In this document: positions 27,794 to 36,767 of the stretch, piece by piece | Layout of the letters: each line of letters starts with the position of its first letter | Position numbering within the stretch: position 1 is the first letter of the stretch | Origin: Actomonas aquatica | Lineage (GTDB): Bacteria > Verrucomicrobiota > Verrucomicrobiia > Opitutales > Opitutaceae | Assembly (NCBI RefSeq): GCF_019679435.2 | Contig: NZ_CP139781.1 | Coordinates: forward strand, 1,302,001 to 1,366,000 | Direction of reading: 5' to 3' | Length of the DNA stretch: 64,000 nucleotides | The notes under the pieces: generated by a model | Database searches by the model: none | What the model saw: the letters and a program-made list of their open reading frames with translations, nothing else | Told to the model about the DNA's origin: nothing | Made by a program: the position numbers and the translations under genes

Positions 27794-28977
27794 AGGACCT
27801 CCCGTCCGTTCCTCCCTTCGGCACCCCGGGCAGCCCCTTCGGCGGTCCGTCCGTGCGCTCCGTGCATGACGATTTTCACGGCGACCTCCTGGAGGTTTCC
27901 ATGGGCCCGCAACACCCGTCGACCCACGGCGTGTTCCGCATGAACGTCGCTCTCGACGGCGAGACCATCGTTAAACTGCAGCCCGTCTTCGGTTACCTCC
28001 ATCGCAACCACGAGAAGCTCGGCGAAAACACCGGCTACCTCCAGTCGATGCCCTACACCGACCGGCTCGACTACCTCTGCGCGATGACCAACAACTGGGC
28101 CTACGCGCTGTCGGTCGAAAAGCTCGCCGGCTTCGAGGTGCCTGAGCGCGCCGAATACCTGCGCATCATCATGGGGGAACTCACCCGCCTGGTGAACCAC
28201 CTCTGCCTCGTCGGCTTCCTCTTCAACGACCTCGGCACCTCCTTCACCCCGCTGCTCTACGCCTTCCGCGAACGCGAAAAGATCCTCGATCTCTTCGAAG
28301 CCCTCAGCGGCTCGCGCATGATGGTCAACTACCAGCGCTTCGGCGGCTGTCGCGTTGACCCGACCCCCGAGTGGCTCGACGCCGTGCGCGCAATCGTCGA
28401 CCGATTCCCGCGTTTCCTCGACGAGTATGAAACCATGCTCACCGGAAACGAGATCCTGCTCGCCCGCACCCAGGGTGTCGGTCCGCTCTCGCCCGAGCTC
28501 GCCATCAACGCCGGCCTCACCGGCCCCGTCCTGCGCGCCACCGGCGTCGATTACGACATCCGCAAGGTCGACCGTTACGGCATCTACGATCGTTTCGATT
28601 TCCGCGTCCCTCTCGGCGACCACGGCGACACCTACGACCGCTACATGCTGCGCATCCTCGAGATGCGCGAGACGCTCAAAATCCTTCAACAAGCCCTCCG
28701 CGACATTCCGGCCGGCGACATCATCGCGCCCAAAGCCAAGTCCCGCGGACTCCGCCCACCCGCCGGCGAAGCCTACGGCCGCATCGAGGGACCCAAGGGC
28801 GAGATCGGTTTCTACCTCATCAGTGACGGCAGCGCCCAACCCTACCGCTACCGCGTGCGTCCGCCCTCCTTCGTCAACCTCACCGTCCTCGAGGACATGT
28901 GCATCGGCACCACCATCGCCGACGCCGTCGTCATCCTCGGCTCCATCGACATCGTCCTCGGCGAAGTCGACCGGTAG
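27790..28977 (+). CDS. nuoD: NADH-quinone oxidoreductase subunit D
   Basis: The 395-residue 49-kDa subunit forms the quinone-binding pocket with NuoB. Motifs are [14 protein letters not shown], the [21 protein letters not shown] stretch in part, [29 protein letters not shown] and [12 protein letters not shown]. The quinone-ligand Tyr/His region (PSTHG and PYTDRLDYL) is intact. In complexes with a dehydrogenase module nuoE, F and G normally follow here, but the next gene is nuoI, 45 bases downstream. Confidence 0.97.
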   Translation: MKDLPSVPPFGTPGSPFGGPSVRSVHDDFHGDLLEVSMGPQHPSTHGVFRMNVALDGETIVKLQPVFGYLHRNHEKLGENTGYLQSMPYTDRLDYLCAMTNNWAYALSVEKLAGFEVPERAEYLRIIMGELTRLVNHLCLVGFLFNDLGTSFTPLLYAFREREKILDLFEALSGSRMMVNYQRFGGCRVDPTPEWLDAVRAIVDRFPRFLDEYETMLTGNEILLARTQGVGPLSPELAINAGLTGPVLRATGVDYDIRKVDRYGIYDRFDFRVPLGDHGDTYDRYMLRILEMRETLKILQQALRDIPAGDIIAPKAKSRGLRPPAGEAYGRIEGPKGEIGFYLISDGSAQPYRYRVRPPSFVNLTVLEDMCIGTTIADAVVILGSIDIVLGEVDR

Positions 28978-28984
28978 CTGCCCC

Positions 28985-29022
28985 ACTTCTTACTTCTCAC
29001 TTCTTACTTCCGACTTCCGCCC
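28985..29022 (+). repeat. pyrimidine-rich ACTTCTTACTTC-type short repeat upstream of nuoI
   Basis: The nuoD-nuoI gap is almost entirely acttcttacttct-type repeats ending 3-4 bases before the nuoI ATG. It shares 18 of 19 core bases with the repeat before the OppC-like gene and leaves no purine-rich ribosome-binding sequence. Confidence 0.7.
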
Positions 29023-29682
29023 ATGCTCGGCTCCGGCATCATCAAAGGTCTCGCGGTCACCGCGAAAAACTTCTTCGGCACTTACACGAAGCCCGAGGAA
29101 TGCATGACCACGGTGTCCTATCCGGAGGAACAGGCGCCAATCGGTGAGCACTACCGCAGCTTTCCCTTCCTCGTTTGCGACGATGAGGAAAAGCCCTTCG
29201 ACACGATGCGCTGCGTCTCCTGCACCATCTGCGAAAAGGAGTGCCCGCCGCAGTGCATCTACATCGTCAAAAGCAAGGACAAGAAGCCCGATCACGTCGG
29301 CAAACCCCAGTTTTACCCCGTCGTTTTCGACATCGATACCTCCGTCTGCATGAGCTGCGGCATCTGCGCCGAGGTCTGCCCCTTCGAGTCGATCAAGATG
29401 GACAAGGACTTCGAAATCGCAGCCACCAACCGCTTCGAGGGTCTCATGCTCCACCGCGACACGCTGCTCAAACCCAACAGCCACTACCAAAAGATCCGCC
29501 CCACCGACGCCGCCGTATCCGACGCCAATCTCGCCCAACAAAAGGAAGCCGCCGCCAAAAAAGCCGCCGCGGCCGAGGCGAAGAAAGCCGCTGCCGCCAA
29601 AGCCGCGGCCGAGGCCAAAAAAGCTGAAACTGCCGAAGCGCCCCGCGCCGACGCCGATAAGTCTTCGTCTTCCGACGCATGA
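29023..29682 (+). CDS. nuoI: NADH-quinone oxidoreductase subunit I (8Fe ferredoxin type) with Lys/Ala tail
   Basis: The 219-residue subunit carries clusters N6a and N6b, which connect the electron chain to N2. Two four-cysteine motifs are visible: CVSCTICEKECP and CMSCGICAEVCPFESIKMD in part. After the normal end of the domain (about residue 160) the chain continues for about 50 residues of Lys/Ala-rich sequence (KKAAAAEAKKAAAAKAAAEAKK in part), predicted to be a highly charged helix. This is not part of the family core. With no nuoG in the operon, NuoI is where an alternative electron-input partner would dock. Confidence 0.96.
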   Translation: MLGSGIIKGLAVTAKNFFGTYTKPEECMTTVSYPEEQAPIGEHYRSFPFLVCDDEEKPFDTMRCVSCTICEKECPPQCIYIVKSKDKKPDHVGKPQFYPVVFDIDTSVCMSCGICAEVCPFESIKMDKDFEIAATNRFEGLMLHRDTLLKPNSHYQKIRPTDAAVSDANLAQQKEAAAKKAAAAEAKKAAAAKAAAEAKKAETAEAPRADADKSSSSDA

Positions 29683-30905
29683 ACCCGACCGCCACTGGTC
29701 CCTTCCTGGAACGGGCCCCGCTGGAACTCCGTGACGCCGTCGTCGGCTGGTTCCCCCAGCCCCTTCACTGGCTGGTGCACCACCTCATCACCGTCGTCGC
29801 GATCCTCGCGGTCTTTGGCCTGTTCTTTGCGATGCTCACCATCGTGGAACGCAAGTTCCTCGCCCGCATCCAAAACCGCCGCGGCCCCAATCGCGCCGCC
29901 CTGCCTTGGGCTCCCAAGCTTCGCCTCTGGGGCCTCACCCAACCCTTCGCCGACGCCGTCAAAGCCCTCACCAAGGAAGACGTCGTCCCGGCCGACGCCG
30001 ACAAGTTCCTCCACTTCCTCGCGCCGGTCGTGGTCTGCAGCTTTGCCCTGATGACCTTCGCGGTCATCCCCTTCGGCCAAAACATCATCGCCATCGAACT
30101 CGACGCCGCGGTGCTCTACTTTTTCGCCGCCGGCGCCGCCTCCGAACTCGCCATCTTCATGGCCGGTTGGGCCAGCCAGAACAAATACGCGCTGCTCGCC
30201 GCCATGCGCGCGCTCGCCCAGCTCATCAGCTACGAGCTGCCGCTCTTGCTTTCCATCGTGCCGGTCGTGCTCATCACCGGCTCCCTCTCCACCATGGAGA
30301 TCGTCGAAGCCCAGGGCGGTTACGCCTTCGGTTTTATTCCTCAGTGGAACATCCTTACTCCGTGGGGCATCGCCGGGTTCCTCGTCTTCTTCATTGCCAC
30401 CTTGGCCGAGACCAACCGCTCGCCGTTCGACCTGCCCGAGGCCGAAAGTGAACTGATCGCCGGTCACCTCACCGAGTATTCGGGTTTCAAATACGCCCTC
30501 TTCTTCATGGCCGAATACTTCGGCATGACCGCCCTCTGCGGTTTCGGTGTCACCCTCTTCCTCGGCGGCTGGCAGGCTCCGTTGCCCTTCCTCACCTTCA
30601 TCCCCTCCTACGCCTGGTTCGGCCTAAAGCTTTTCCTCATGGTGCTGTCGCTCATCTGGATCCGCGGCACACTGCTGCGCCTGCGCATCGATCAGCTCAC
30701 CCGCCTGTCGTGGAAGCTGCTCGTGCCGCTCGCGTTGGTGAACCTGCTGAACGCCGCCGTCTGGTCGCTCACCGCCGACGTCTCGCTCGTCGGCCAAATC
30801 CTTCGTTGGACGATCTCCCTCGCGGTGGTCGTCACCACCTTCGTGGTCCTCGGCCGCCGCCTCGGCTCCGGCCTCGGCCCCCGCACCTACCGCTACGCGT
30901 CATGA
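29679..30905 (+). CDS. nuoH: NADH-quinone oxidoreductase subunit H
   Basis: The 408-residue membrane subunit forms the quinone channel at the foot of the peripheral arm. Signatures are VERKFLARIQNRRGPNR, QPFADAVKALTKEDVVP, and the acidic loop AETNRSPFDLPEAESELIAG with EYSGFKYALFFMAEY. It is longer than E. coli NuoH (325), mainly through an N-terminal extension and a long loop. It overlaps nuoI and nuoJ by 4 bases each. Confidence 0.97.
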   Translation: MNPTATGPFLERAPLELRDAVVGWFPQPLHWLVHHLITVVAILAVFGLFFAMLTIVERKFLARIQNRRGPNRAALPWAPKLRLWGLTQPFADAVKALTKEDVVPADADKFLHFLAPVVVCSFALMTFAVIPFGQNIIAIELDAAVLYFFAAGAASELAIFMAGWASQNKYALLAAMRALAQLISYELPLLLSIVPVVLITGSLSTMEIVEAQGGYAFGFIPQWNILTPWGIAGFLVFFIATLAETNRSPFDLPEAESELIAGHLTEYSGFKYALFFMAEYFGMTALCGFGVTLFLGGWQAPLPFLTFIPSYAWFGLKLFLMVLSLIWIRGTLLRLRIDQLTRLSWKLLVPLALVNLLNAAVWSLTADVSLVGQILRWTISLAVVVTTFVVLGRRLGSGLGPRTYRYAS

Positions 30906-31432
30906 TCGGCTTCGTCATCATCACAGGTTTCATCGCCGGGTCGGTCGCGCTGGCCTTCACCCGGCGCAATCCCGTGCACGCCGCCCTCCTCCTCGTGCTC
31001 ACGTGGGCCGGCATTGGCAGCTACTACCTTTGGGCGGGCGCCGAGTTCCTCGCCTTCGCCCAACTGCTGGTTTACGCCGGTGCCATCTCCATGGTCGTGC
31101 TGTTCGCGGTGTTGCTGACCCGCCCGCAACCCGAAGACCCCGCCGACCTCCCGCCCGATTCCCGCAAACGTGCCAGCATGGCTATCATCGCCGCGGCGGC
31201 CGTCGGTGCCGTGCTCTTCAAGGCCATCAGCGCCACCGAATTTAAGACGGCCCCAGCCACCGCGCCCACCGTCACCGTGAAAGACCTCGGCGAGCAACTC
31301 ATGGGCGCTTACGCCCCGGCCCTGCTCATCGTCGGCCTCATCCTTACGATCGCCCTCATCGGTGCCACCACCATCGCCGCCGCCCGTCGGGTTTCGTCGA
31401 CCAACCGCGCTCAACCGGAGGACCACGCATGA
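30902..31432 (+). CDS. nuoJ: NADH-quinone oxidoreductase subunit J
   Basis: The 176-residue membrane subunit has five TM helices. The conserved TM3 segment [26 protein letters not shown] in part contains the pi-bulge region important for coupling. The correct Met is at 30902 (ATGA overlap with nuoH); the longer open frame upstream lies inside nuoH. It overlaps nuoK by 4 bases. Confidence 0.96.
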   Translation: MIGFVIITGFIAGSVALAFTRRNPVHAALLLVLTWAGIGSYYLWAGAEFLAFAQLLVYAGAISMVVLFAVLLTRPQPEDPADLPPDSRKRASMAIIAAAAVGAVLFKAISATEFKTAPATAPTVTVKDLGEQLMGAYAPALLIVGLILTIALIGATTIAAARRVSSTNRAQPEDHA

Positions 31433-31740
31433 CCCCGCTCGCCGCCTGTCTCATGCTTTCCGCGTTCCTGTTCTGTGCCGGCCTCGCCGCCGCGCTCGCC
31501 CGTAGCAACACCATCCTCGTGCTCCTCGGCGTCGAGCTGATGCTCAACGCGGCCAACCTCAACTTCATCGCCTTCTGGCGCTTCAATCCCAACCCCGACG
31601 CCGGCACGGGCATTGTGTTTGTGCTCTTCGCCATCGCCGTCGCCGCCGCCGAAGCCGCCGTAGGCCTCGCCCTCATCATCGCGATCTACCGTCACCGGCA
31701 GACCATCAAACTCCAAGAGGCCAACACCCTCAAAGGCTGA
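31429..31740 (+). CDS. nuoK: NADH-quinone oxidoreductase subunit K
   Basis: The 103-residue membrane subunit is a small antiporter-like relative with three TM helices. The two conserved membrane glutamates are seen in [16 protein letters not shown] (TM2) and in [18 protein letters not shown] (TM3), so the proton route through NuoK appears intact. Length equals the E. coli protein. Seven bases separate it from nuoL. Confidence 0.97.
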   Translation: MTPLAACLMLSAFLFCAGLAAALARSNTILVLLGVELMLNAANLNFIAFWRFNPNPDAGTGIVFVLFAIAVAAAEAAVGLALIIAIYRHRQTIKLQEANTLKG

Positions 31741-31747
31741 AGGACCA

Positions 31748-33775
31748 ATGACGCTCCCGGTTTCACTTCTTTGGCTCATTCCTGCGCTGCCCTTGCTGGC
31801 CGCCGGCATCACGGCGCTGCTCCCGGCCACGGCTCGCCGCGCGGGTTCCAGCCTGGCGATTGGCGCGCTGGGCCTCTCCTTTATTCTCTCCGTCGGGGCG
31901 CTGCTCACCGCCCTGCAGGATCCCGCCGCTCACTCGGTCAGCAACTTTGCCTGGTTTGACCTCGGCGACGGCGCGCTCCGCCTCGGTTGGCTGCTCGACC
32001 CACTCACCGCCTTCATGGCCGTGATGGTGACCTTCGTCGGCACCCTCATCTTCATCTTCGCCAGCGGCTACATGGCCGACGATGCCCGCTACAAACAGTT
32101 CTTCTGTTTCCTCAGCCTGTTCGCCGCCGCGATGCTCGGCCTGATCGTCGCCAACAGCCTGTTGCTGCTCTTCATCAGCTGGGAAGTGGTCGGCCTCGCC
32201 TCCTACCTGCTCATCGGTTTCTGGTTCACCAAACCCGAAGCCGCCGCCGCCGCCAAAAAGGCCTTCATCACCACCCGAATCGGTGACCTCGGTTTCCTGC
32301 TCGGTCTGGTCTGGCTCTACGATGCCGGCGGTTCGCTGCTCCTCTACGATGGCGGCACCGGAGTGCTCGAGCCCGCAACGCTCGCCCATCTTTCGACCAC
32401 CTTCGTCTGCGGTGGCCTCGCCGCCTCCACCGCCATCGGTCTGCTGCTCTTCTGCGGCGCCGTCGGCAAGTCCGGCCAGTTCCCGCTGCACGTGTGGCTG
32501 CCCGACGCCATGGAGGGTCCCACGCCGGTCTCGGCCCTCATCCACGCGGCCACCATGGTGGCCGCCGGCGTCTTTCTCATCGCCCGCATTTTCCCGCTCA
32601 TGGCCGCCGACCAAGGCCTCGCCGAGGTGCCGGTGCGCGCCCTCACCGTCGTCGCTTACATCGGCGCAATCACCGCCCTGCTCGGCGCCTGCATCGCCGT
32701 TGCTCAGAACGATCTCAAACGCGTCCTCGCTTTTTCAACCGTCTCCCAGCTCGGCTACATGATGCTGGCGATCGGCGTCGGTTCGTGGGTGGCCGCCATC
32801 TTCCATCTGCTCACCCACGCCTTCTTCAAGGCCCTGCTCTTCCTCGGCGCCGGCTCGGTCATCCACGGCATGCACCACGAGCAGGACATGCGCTTCATGG
32901 GCGGACTCTCCAAGAAGATGAAGACCACCTTCCGCACCTTCGCCGTCGGCATGATGGCGCTCGCGGGCGTGCCCTTCCTCTTCTCCGGATTTTGGAGCAA
33001 GGAAGCCATTCTGCATGCCGCGCACGAATGGGACGTCTCTCACCTGCCGCTGGTCTTTGGCCTCATCGCCGTCGTGCTCACGGCGTTCTACATGACCCGC
33101 CTGATGGCCGAAACCTTTAGCGGACACGGCCGTTCATCTCACGCCGAACACGCTCACGAATCTCCGGCCAGCATGACCCTACCGCTCGTGATCCTGGCGG
33201 TCTGCGCAGTGCTGCTCGGTTTCCTCGGCACGCCCGCGTGGCCTTGGCTGCAGAGCATGTTGCTCGGCCAACATGAGGTGCATGGTCACTCCATTTTTGC
33301 CGGTGCCGGACTCATGGTCCTGTCCATCGTGCTCGTCGCCTTCGGCATCGGTGCCGGCTGGTTCATCTACGGCCGCTCGCCCCGCCGTTACGCGCAGGAT
33401 GCCGATCCACTGCAGGCCAAAGCCCCCGGACTCTTCGCCGCGCTCGCGGCCCGGCTCGGCTTTGACGAGCTTTACGCCGCCACCGCCTTCCGGCTCAACG
33501 ACGCCGTCGCCACTGCCGCGGACTTCGCCGACCGCTGGGTGTGGGGTGGGGTGATCAAGGCCCTCGGCGGGCTCGGTCGTTTGATCGGCCTCACCAATCT
33601 TGAATCCGACGAAGAGATCATCAACCGCGGCTTCGACGGCACCAGCCGCTCACTGCGCGAGAGTGGTGAGTCCTACTCGCGCGTCCAAACCGGCGATGCC
33701 CACGGCTACCTGCTCACGATCGCCCTCTCCTTCGTCGTCCTCGCCACCCTCTTGCTGATCGGAGGTCTGCGATGA
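31748..33775 (+). CDS. nuoL: NADH-quinone oxidoreductase subunit L, long C-terminal region
   Basis: The 675-residue distal proton-pumping subunit is longer than E. coli NuoL (613). Core residues are visible: Glu in LLFISWEVVGLASYLLIGFW in part (TM5), Lys in GAVGKSGQFPLHVWLPDAMEGPTPVSAL in part (TM7), LAFSTVSQLGYMM, and HAFFKALLFLGAG. The stretch from DELYAATAFRLND to the last TM helix (YLLTIALSFVVLATLLLIG) is about 80 residues, about 25-30 more than E. coli. This is where the lateral helix HL runs along the membrane arm. A longer HL would fit an arm with an extra antiporter subunit, and a second nuoM follows. It overlaps nuoM by 4 bases. Confidence 0.97.
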   Translation: MTLPVSLLWLIPALPLLAAGITALLPATARRAGSSLAIGALGLSFILSVGALLTALQDPAAHSVSNFAWFDLGDGALRLGWLLDPLTAFMAVMVTFVGTLIFIFASGYMADDARYKQFFCFLSLFAAAMLGLIVANSLLLLFISWEVVGLASYLLIGFWFTKPEAAAAAKKAFITTRIGDLGFLLGLVWLYDAGGSLLLYDGGTGVLEPATLAHLSTTFVCGGLAASTAIGLLLFCGAVGKSGQFPLHVWLPDAMEGPTPVSALIHAATMVAAGVFLIARIFPLMAADQGLAEVPVRALTVVAYIGAITALLGACIAVAQNDLKRVLAFSTVSQLGYMMLAIGVGSWVAAIFHLLTHAFFKALLFLGAGSVIHGMHHEQDMRFMGGLSKKMKTTFRTFAVGMMALAGVPFLFSGFWSKEAILHAAHEWDVSHLPLVFGLIAVVLTAFYMTRLMAETFSGHGRSSHAEHAHESPASMTLPLVILAVCAVLLGFLGTPAWPWLQSMLLGQHEVHGHSIFAGAGLMVLSIVLVAFGIGAGWFIYGRSPRRYAQDADPLQAKAPGLFAALAARLGFDELYAATAFRLNDAVATAADFADRWVWGGVIKALGGLGRLIGLTNLESDEEIINRGFDGTSRSLRESGESYSRVQTGDAHGYLLTIALSFVVLATLLLIGGLR

Positions 33776-35271
33776 GTAACCTGCCGCTGCTTTCCCTGCT
33801 CATTTTCGCCCCGTGGGTCTTCGCGCTCATCCTCGCGCTCTCGCCCAAACTCGGCCGCACCTTCGCCCTCGTCGGCAGCCTCAATACGCTCGTGCTCGGC
33901 CTCGTCGCGCTGACGCACTTCGACCCCGCCGCCGGCCTGCAGTTCGTCGAGCGTCACAACTGGATCGAGCCGCTCAACATCACCTACCACCTCGGCCTCG
34001 ACGGCATGAGCCTGCTGCTGGTGCTGCTCACCGGCATCATCGCGCCGATCGCCCTGCTCGCTTCGTGGAATGAGAAGCGCGACACCCGTCTCTTCGGCGC
34101 GCTCTTCCTCGTGCTCCAAGGTGCCGCGCTCGGCGTGTTCCTCGCCCTCGATTTCTTCCCGTGGTTCATCTGCTGGGAACTGAGCCTCGTGCCGGCCTAC
34201 TTCCTCATTCGCCTCTGGGGCGGCCCCCGCGCCACCGCTGCAGCGTATCAGTTCGTAATCTACACGATCGGCGGCAGCGTGTTCATGCTCGCAGCCTTCG
34301 CCGCGCTCTACGCCTCCACCGGCACGCTCAACTTCACCGAGCTCGCCGCCCTGCGCGCCAATGGTGCGCTCGACGCCGCCCTCTCTCCGACCCTCGCCAC
34401 CGTCGTGTTCGCGGGTGTGCTGATCGGCCTCGCCGTCAAGGTGCCGCTCTTCCCCTTCCACACGTGGTTGCCCGCCACTTACGCCGAAGCGCCCACCGGC
34501 GCCTCGATGTTCCTCACCGGCGTCATGTCGAAGATGGGCGTCTACGGTTTCCTCCGCATCCTCTGGCCGCTCTTCCCCGCCCAACTGCAGGCCTGGGCCA
34601 CGCCGCTGCTCTGGCTCGCGCTCGCCGGAGTCGTGCTCGGGGCCTTCGCCGCCCTCGTGCAACGCGACCTCAAACGCGTCATCGCCTACTCTTCGGTCAA
34701 CCACTTGAGCTACTGCCTGCTCGCGCTTTTCGCCGTGGCGAGTGCGCCCGGCAGCAATCCCGCCGCCGCCACCGCCGCCCTCAACGGCACGCTCCTGCAG
34801 ATGTTTAACCACGGTCTCTCCGCCGCCGCCCTCTTCGCCTGTATCGGTATGTTGGAGACGCGCAACGGCGGTCGTCGCGGCCTGCACGACTTCGGCGGAG
34901 TGCGCACCGCCCTGCCGGTCTTCGCCGGTTTCTGCGGCGTGGCGCTCTTCTCCTCCCTCGGCCTCCCCGGCCTGAATGGCTTCGTCGGCGAATTCCTCAT
35001 TTTCCGAGGCGTCTTTGGTTTTGCCCCGGTCGTGACCGCCATCGCCACCCTCGGCCTGCTCGCCACCGCGCTCTTTCTGCTGACTCTGTGGCAACGCGTT
35101 TTCCACGGCCCCACCCGCGGTGACGTCGCCAGCTTTGCCCCGCTCGCCGCCAGCGAAAAGCTCACCCTCATTCCGCTGGTGGTGCTCATGTTCCTCTTCG
35201 GCATCCTGCCGCAACTCCTCATCGGCTTGGTCAACCCCCTCGTGACCACCTGGGCCCTCAACCTGCCATGA
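33772..35271 (+). CDS. nuoM: NADH-quinone oxidoreductase subunit M (first copy, canonical)
   Basis: The 499-residue proton-pumping membrane subunit has all key charges: Glu136 in FICWELSLVPAYFLI (TM5), Lys223 in AVKVPLFPFHTWLP (TM7), Lys254 in VMSKMGVYGFL (TM8), and the TM12 Glu in GLNGFVGEFLIF. It is a normal NuoM. The next gene is a second NuoM homologue of identical length, joined by an ATGA overlap. Confidence 0.97.
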   Translation: MSNLPLLSLLIFAPWVFALILALSPKLGRTFALVGSLNTLVLGLVALTHFDPAAGLQFVERHNWIEPLNITYHLGLDGMSLLLVLLTGIIAPIALLASWNEKRDTRLFGALFLVLQGAALGVFLALDFFPWFICWELSLVPAYFLIRLWGGPRATAAAYQFVIYTIGGSVFMLAAFAALYASTGTLNFTELAALRANGALDAALSPTLATVVFAGVLIGLAVKVPLFPFHTWLPATYAEAPTGASMFLTGVMSKMGVYGFLRILWPLFPAQLQAWATPLLWLALAGVVLGAFAALVQRDLKRVIAYSSVNHLSYCLLALFAVASAPGSNPAAATAALNGTLLQMFNHGLSAAALFACIGMLETRNGGRRGLHDFGGVRTALPVFAGFCGVALFSSLGLPGLNGFVGEFLIFRGVFGFAPVVTAIATLGLLATALFLLTLWQRVFHGPTRGDVASFAPLAASEKLTLIPLVVLMFLFGILPQLLIGLVNPLVTTWALNLP

Positions 35272-36767
35272 ACGCGCTGCCCTACGCCATCTACCTGTCG
35301 TTTGCCGGCGCCCTCGCCTGCCTGCTGCTCGGCTCTCGCTCCGCCGCCGCGGCTCGCGTGACCGCGCTCCTGACCGCCCTGGCTGCCTGGGCCTGCACCT
35401 TGTATGCCGCCTGCGGATACATCCCGACCATCGGCCTGCAGGACCTGACCCTCGTGCCGTGGATCCCCGAGCTGGGCATCCACTACCATCTGGCCGCCGA
35501 CGGCATCAGCCTCACGCTCGTCGTGCTCACCGGTCTGGCCGCGACCGCCGGCATTCTGTTCTCCTGGAACATCGAGGAACGCGCCGGTGAATTCTTCGCC
35601 CTCTTCCTCGCGCTCATCGGCGGCGTTTACGGTGTGTTTCTCAGCGCCGATGCCTTCGTGTTCTTCGTCTTCTACGAGATCGCGATCGTCCCGAAGTATT
35701 TCCTCATCGCCAATTGGGGCTCCACCAACCGCGAGTATGGTGCGATGAAGCTGGTGCTGTATTCCTTCGCGGGCAGCGCCCTCGTGCTCGCCGGACTGGT
35801 CTGGACCTACGCCGCAGGTGGTGCGGTCAACTTCTCCCTGCCCGAGCTTGCCTACGCCGCCTCCACCCTCAGCTGGGCCGAGCAACTCACCGTCTTCGGT
35901 TTCCTTTTCTTCGGCTTCGCCACCCTCGCCGGTATTTTCCCGCTGCACACCTGGGCCCCGACCGGCCACGTCGCCGCGCCCACCGGCGCCTCGATGTTGC
36001 TGGCCGGCGTGGTCATGAAACTCGGCGCTTACGGCTGCCTGCGCGTCGCGCTGCCGCTGCTGCCCGACGCCTTCGCCGCTTGGCAACCCATCATCGCGGG
36101 CCTCGCCCTCATCGGCATCCTCTACGCTGGTCTCGTTGCGCTGGTGCAGGAGGACTTCAAGTTCGTCATCGCCTACTCGAGCGTCAGCCACATGGGCTTC
36201 GTCATCCTCGGTCTCGCCGTCGCCAACGAACACGCCCTCAGCGGAGCGGTGCTGCAAATGTTCTCCCACGGCGTGATCGCCGGCCTGCTCTTCGCCGTGG
36301 TCGGCCGCATGGTTTACGAACGCACCCACACCCGCAAACTCACCGCCCTGCGCGCCCTGCCGCTCTTCCGGTTGATGCCTTTCGCGGCCGTGACCTTTGT
36401 CATCGCCGCTCTCGCCTCCATGGGTATGCCCGGCTTCTCCGGTTTCCCTGCCGAGCTCACGATCCTGATCGGCACCTGGACAACGTCCCCCGTCTGGACC
36501 TTCGCCGCCGCGCTCGGCGTGATGATCGCCGCCGCTTTCACCCTGCGGGTCCTGCAACTTTCCTTCTTCGGCAAGTCCGGGACCACCGATGTCTCCAGCG
36601 GCCATCCCACCTACCCACCGCTCACCTGGCCCGAGAAGACCGGCGCCGTGCTGCTTCTGGCCACGACCATCCTACTCGGCCTGCGGCCCGACCTGTTGCT
36701 CAACTGGATTGAGCCTGCCCTGCAGTCGCCGCTCATGTCCGCCATCTCGAAAGGACTCACCTCATGA
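35268..36767 (+). CDS. NuoM paralogue (second copy) lacking the TM7 lysine
   Basis: The 499-residue antiporter-like subunit aligns with the upstream NuoM over its full length, for example FVFYEIAIVPKYFLI with FICWELSLVPAYFLI and HTWAPTGHVAAPTGAS with HTWLPATYAEAPTGAS. The TM5 Glu (Glu137), the TM8 Lys (Lys251) and the TM12 Glu (GFPAELTI) are present. The TM7 lysine and its VKVP motif are replaced by TLAG, with Leu220 in the lysine position. This residue is the central proton-carrying lysine of NuoL/M/N, so the subunit may pump differently or not at all. An additional lysine (Lys143) sits next to Glu137. It is translationally coupled on both sides (4-bp overlaps), so it is made as an integral part of the complex. 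Confidence 0.95.
   Translation: MNALPYAIYLSFAGALACLLLGSRSAAAARVTALLTALAAWACTLYAACGYIPTIGLQDLTLVPWIPELGIHYHLAADGISLTLVVLTGLAATAGILFSWNIEERAGEFFALFLALIGGVYGVFLSADAFVFFVFYEIAIVPKYFLIANWGSTNREYGAMKLVLYSFAGSALVLAGLVWTYAAGGAVNFSLPELAYAASTLSWAEQLTVFGFLFFGFATLAGIFPLHTWAPTGHVAAPTGASMLLAGVVMKLGAYGCLRVALPLLPDAFAAWQPIIAGLALIGILYAGLVALVQEDFKFVIAYSSVSHMGFVILGLAVANEHALSGAVLQMFSHGVIAGLLFAVVGRMVYERTHTRKLTALRALPLFRLMPFAAVTFVIAALASMGMPGFSGFPAELTILIGTWTTSPVWTFAAALGVMIAAAFTLRVLQLSFFGKSGTTDVSSGHPTYPPLTWPEKTGAVLLLATTILLGLRPDLLLNWIEPALQSPLMSAISKGLTS

Noticed and set aside
34710..36605. Long antisense open frame over the two nuoM genes
   Set aside because: It is antisense to strongly conserved nuoM sequence, and its translation is low-complexity (Glu/Gly/His-rich).
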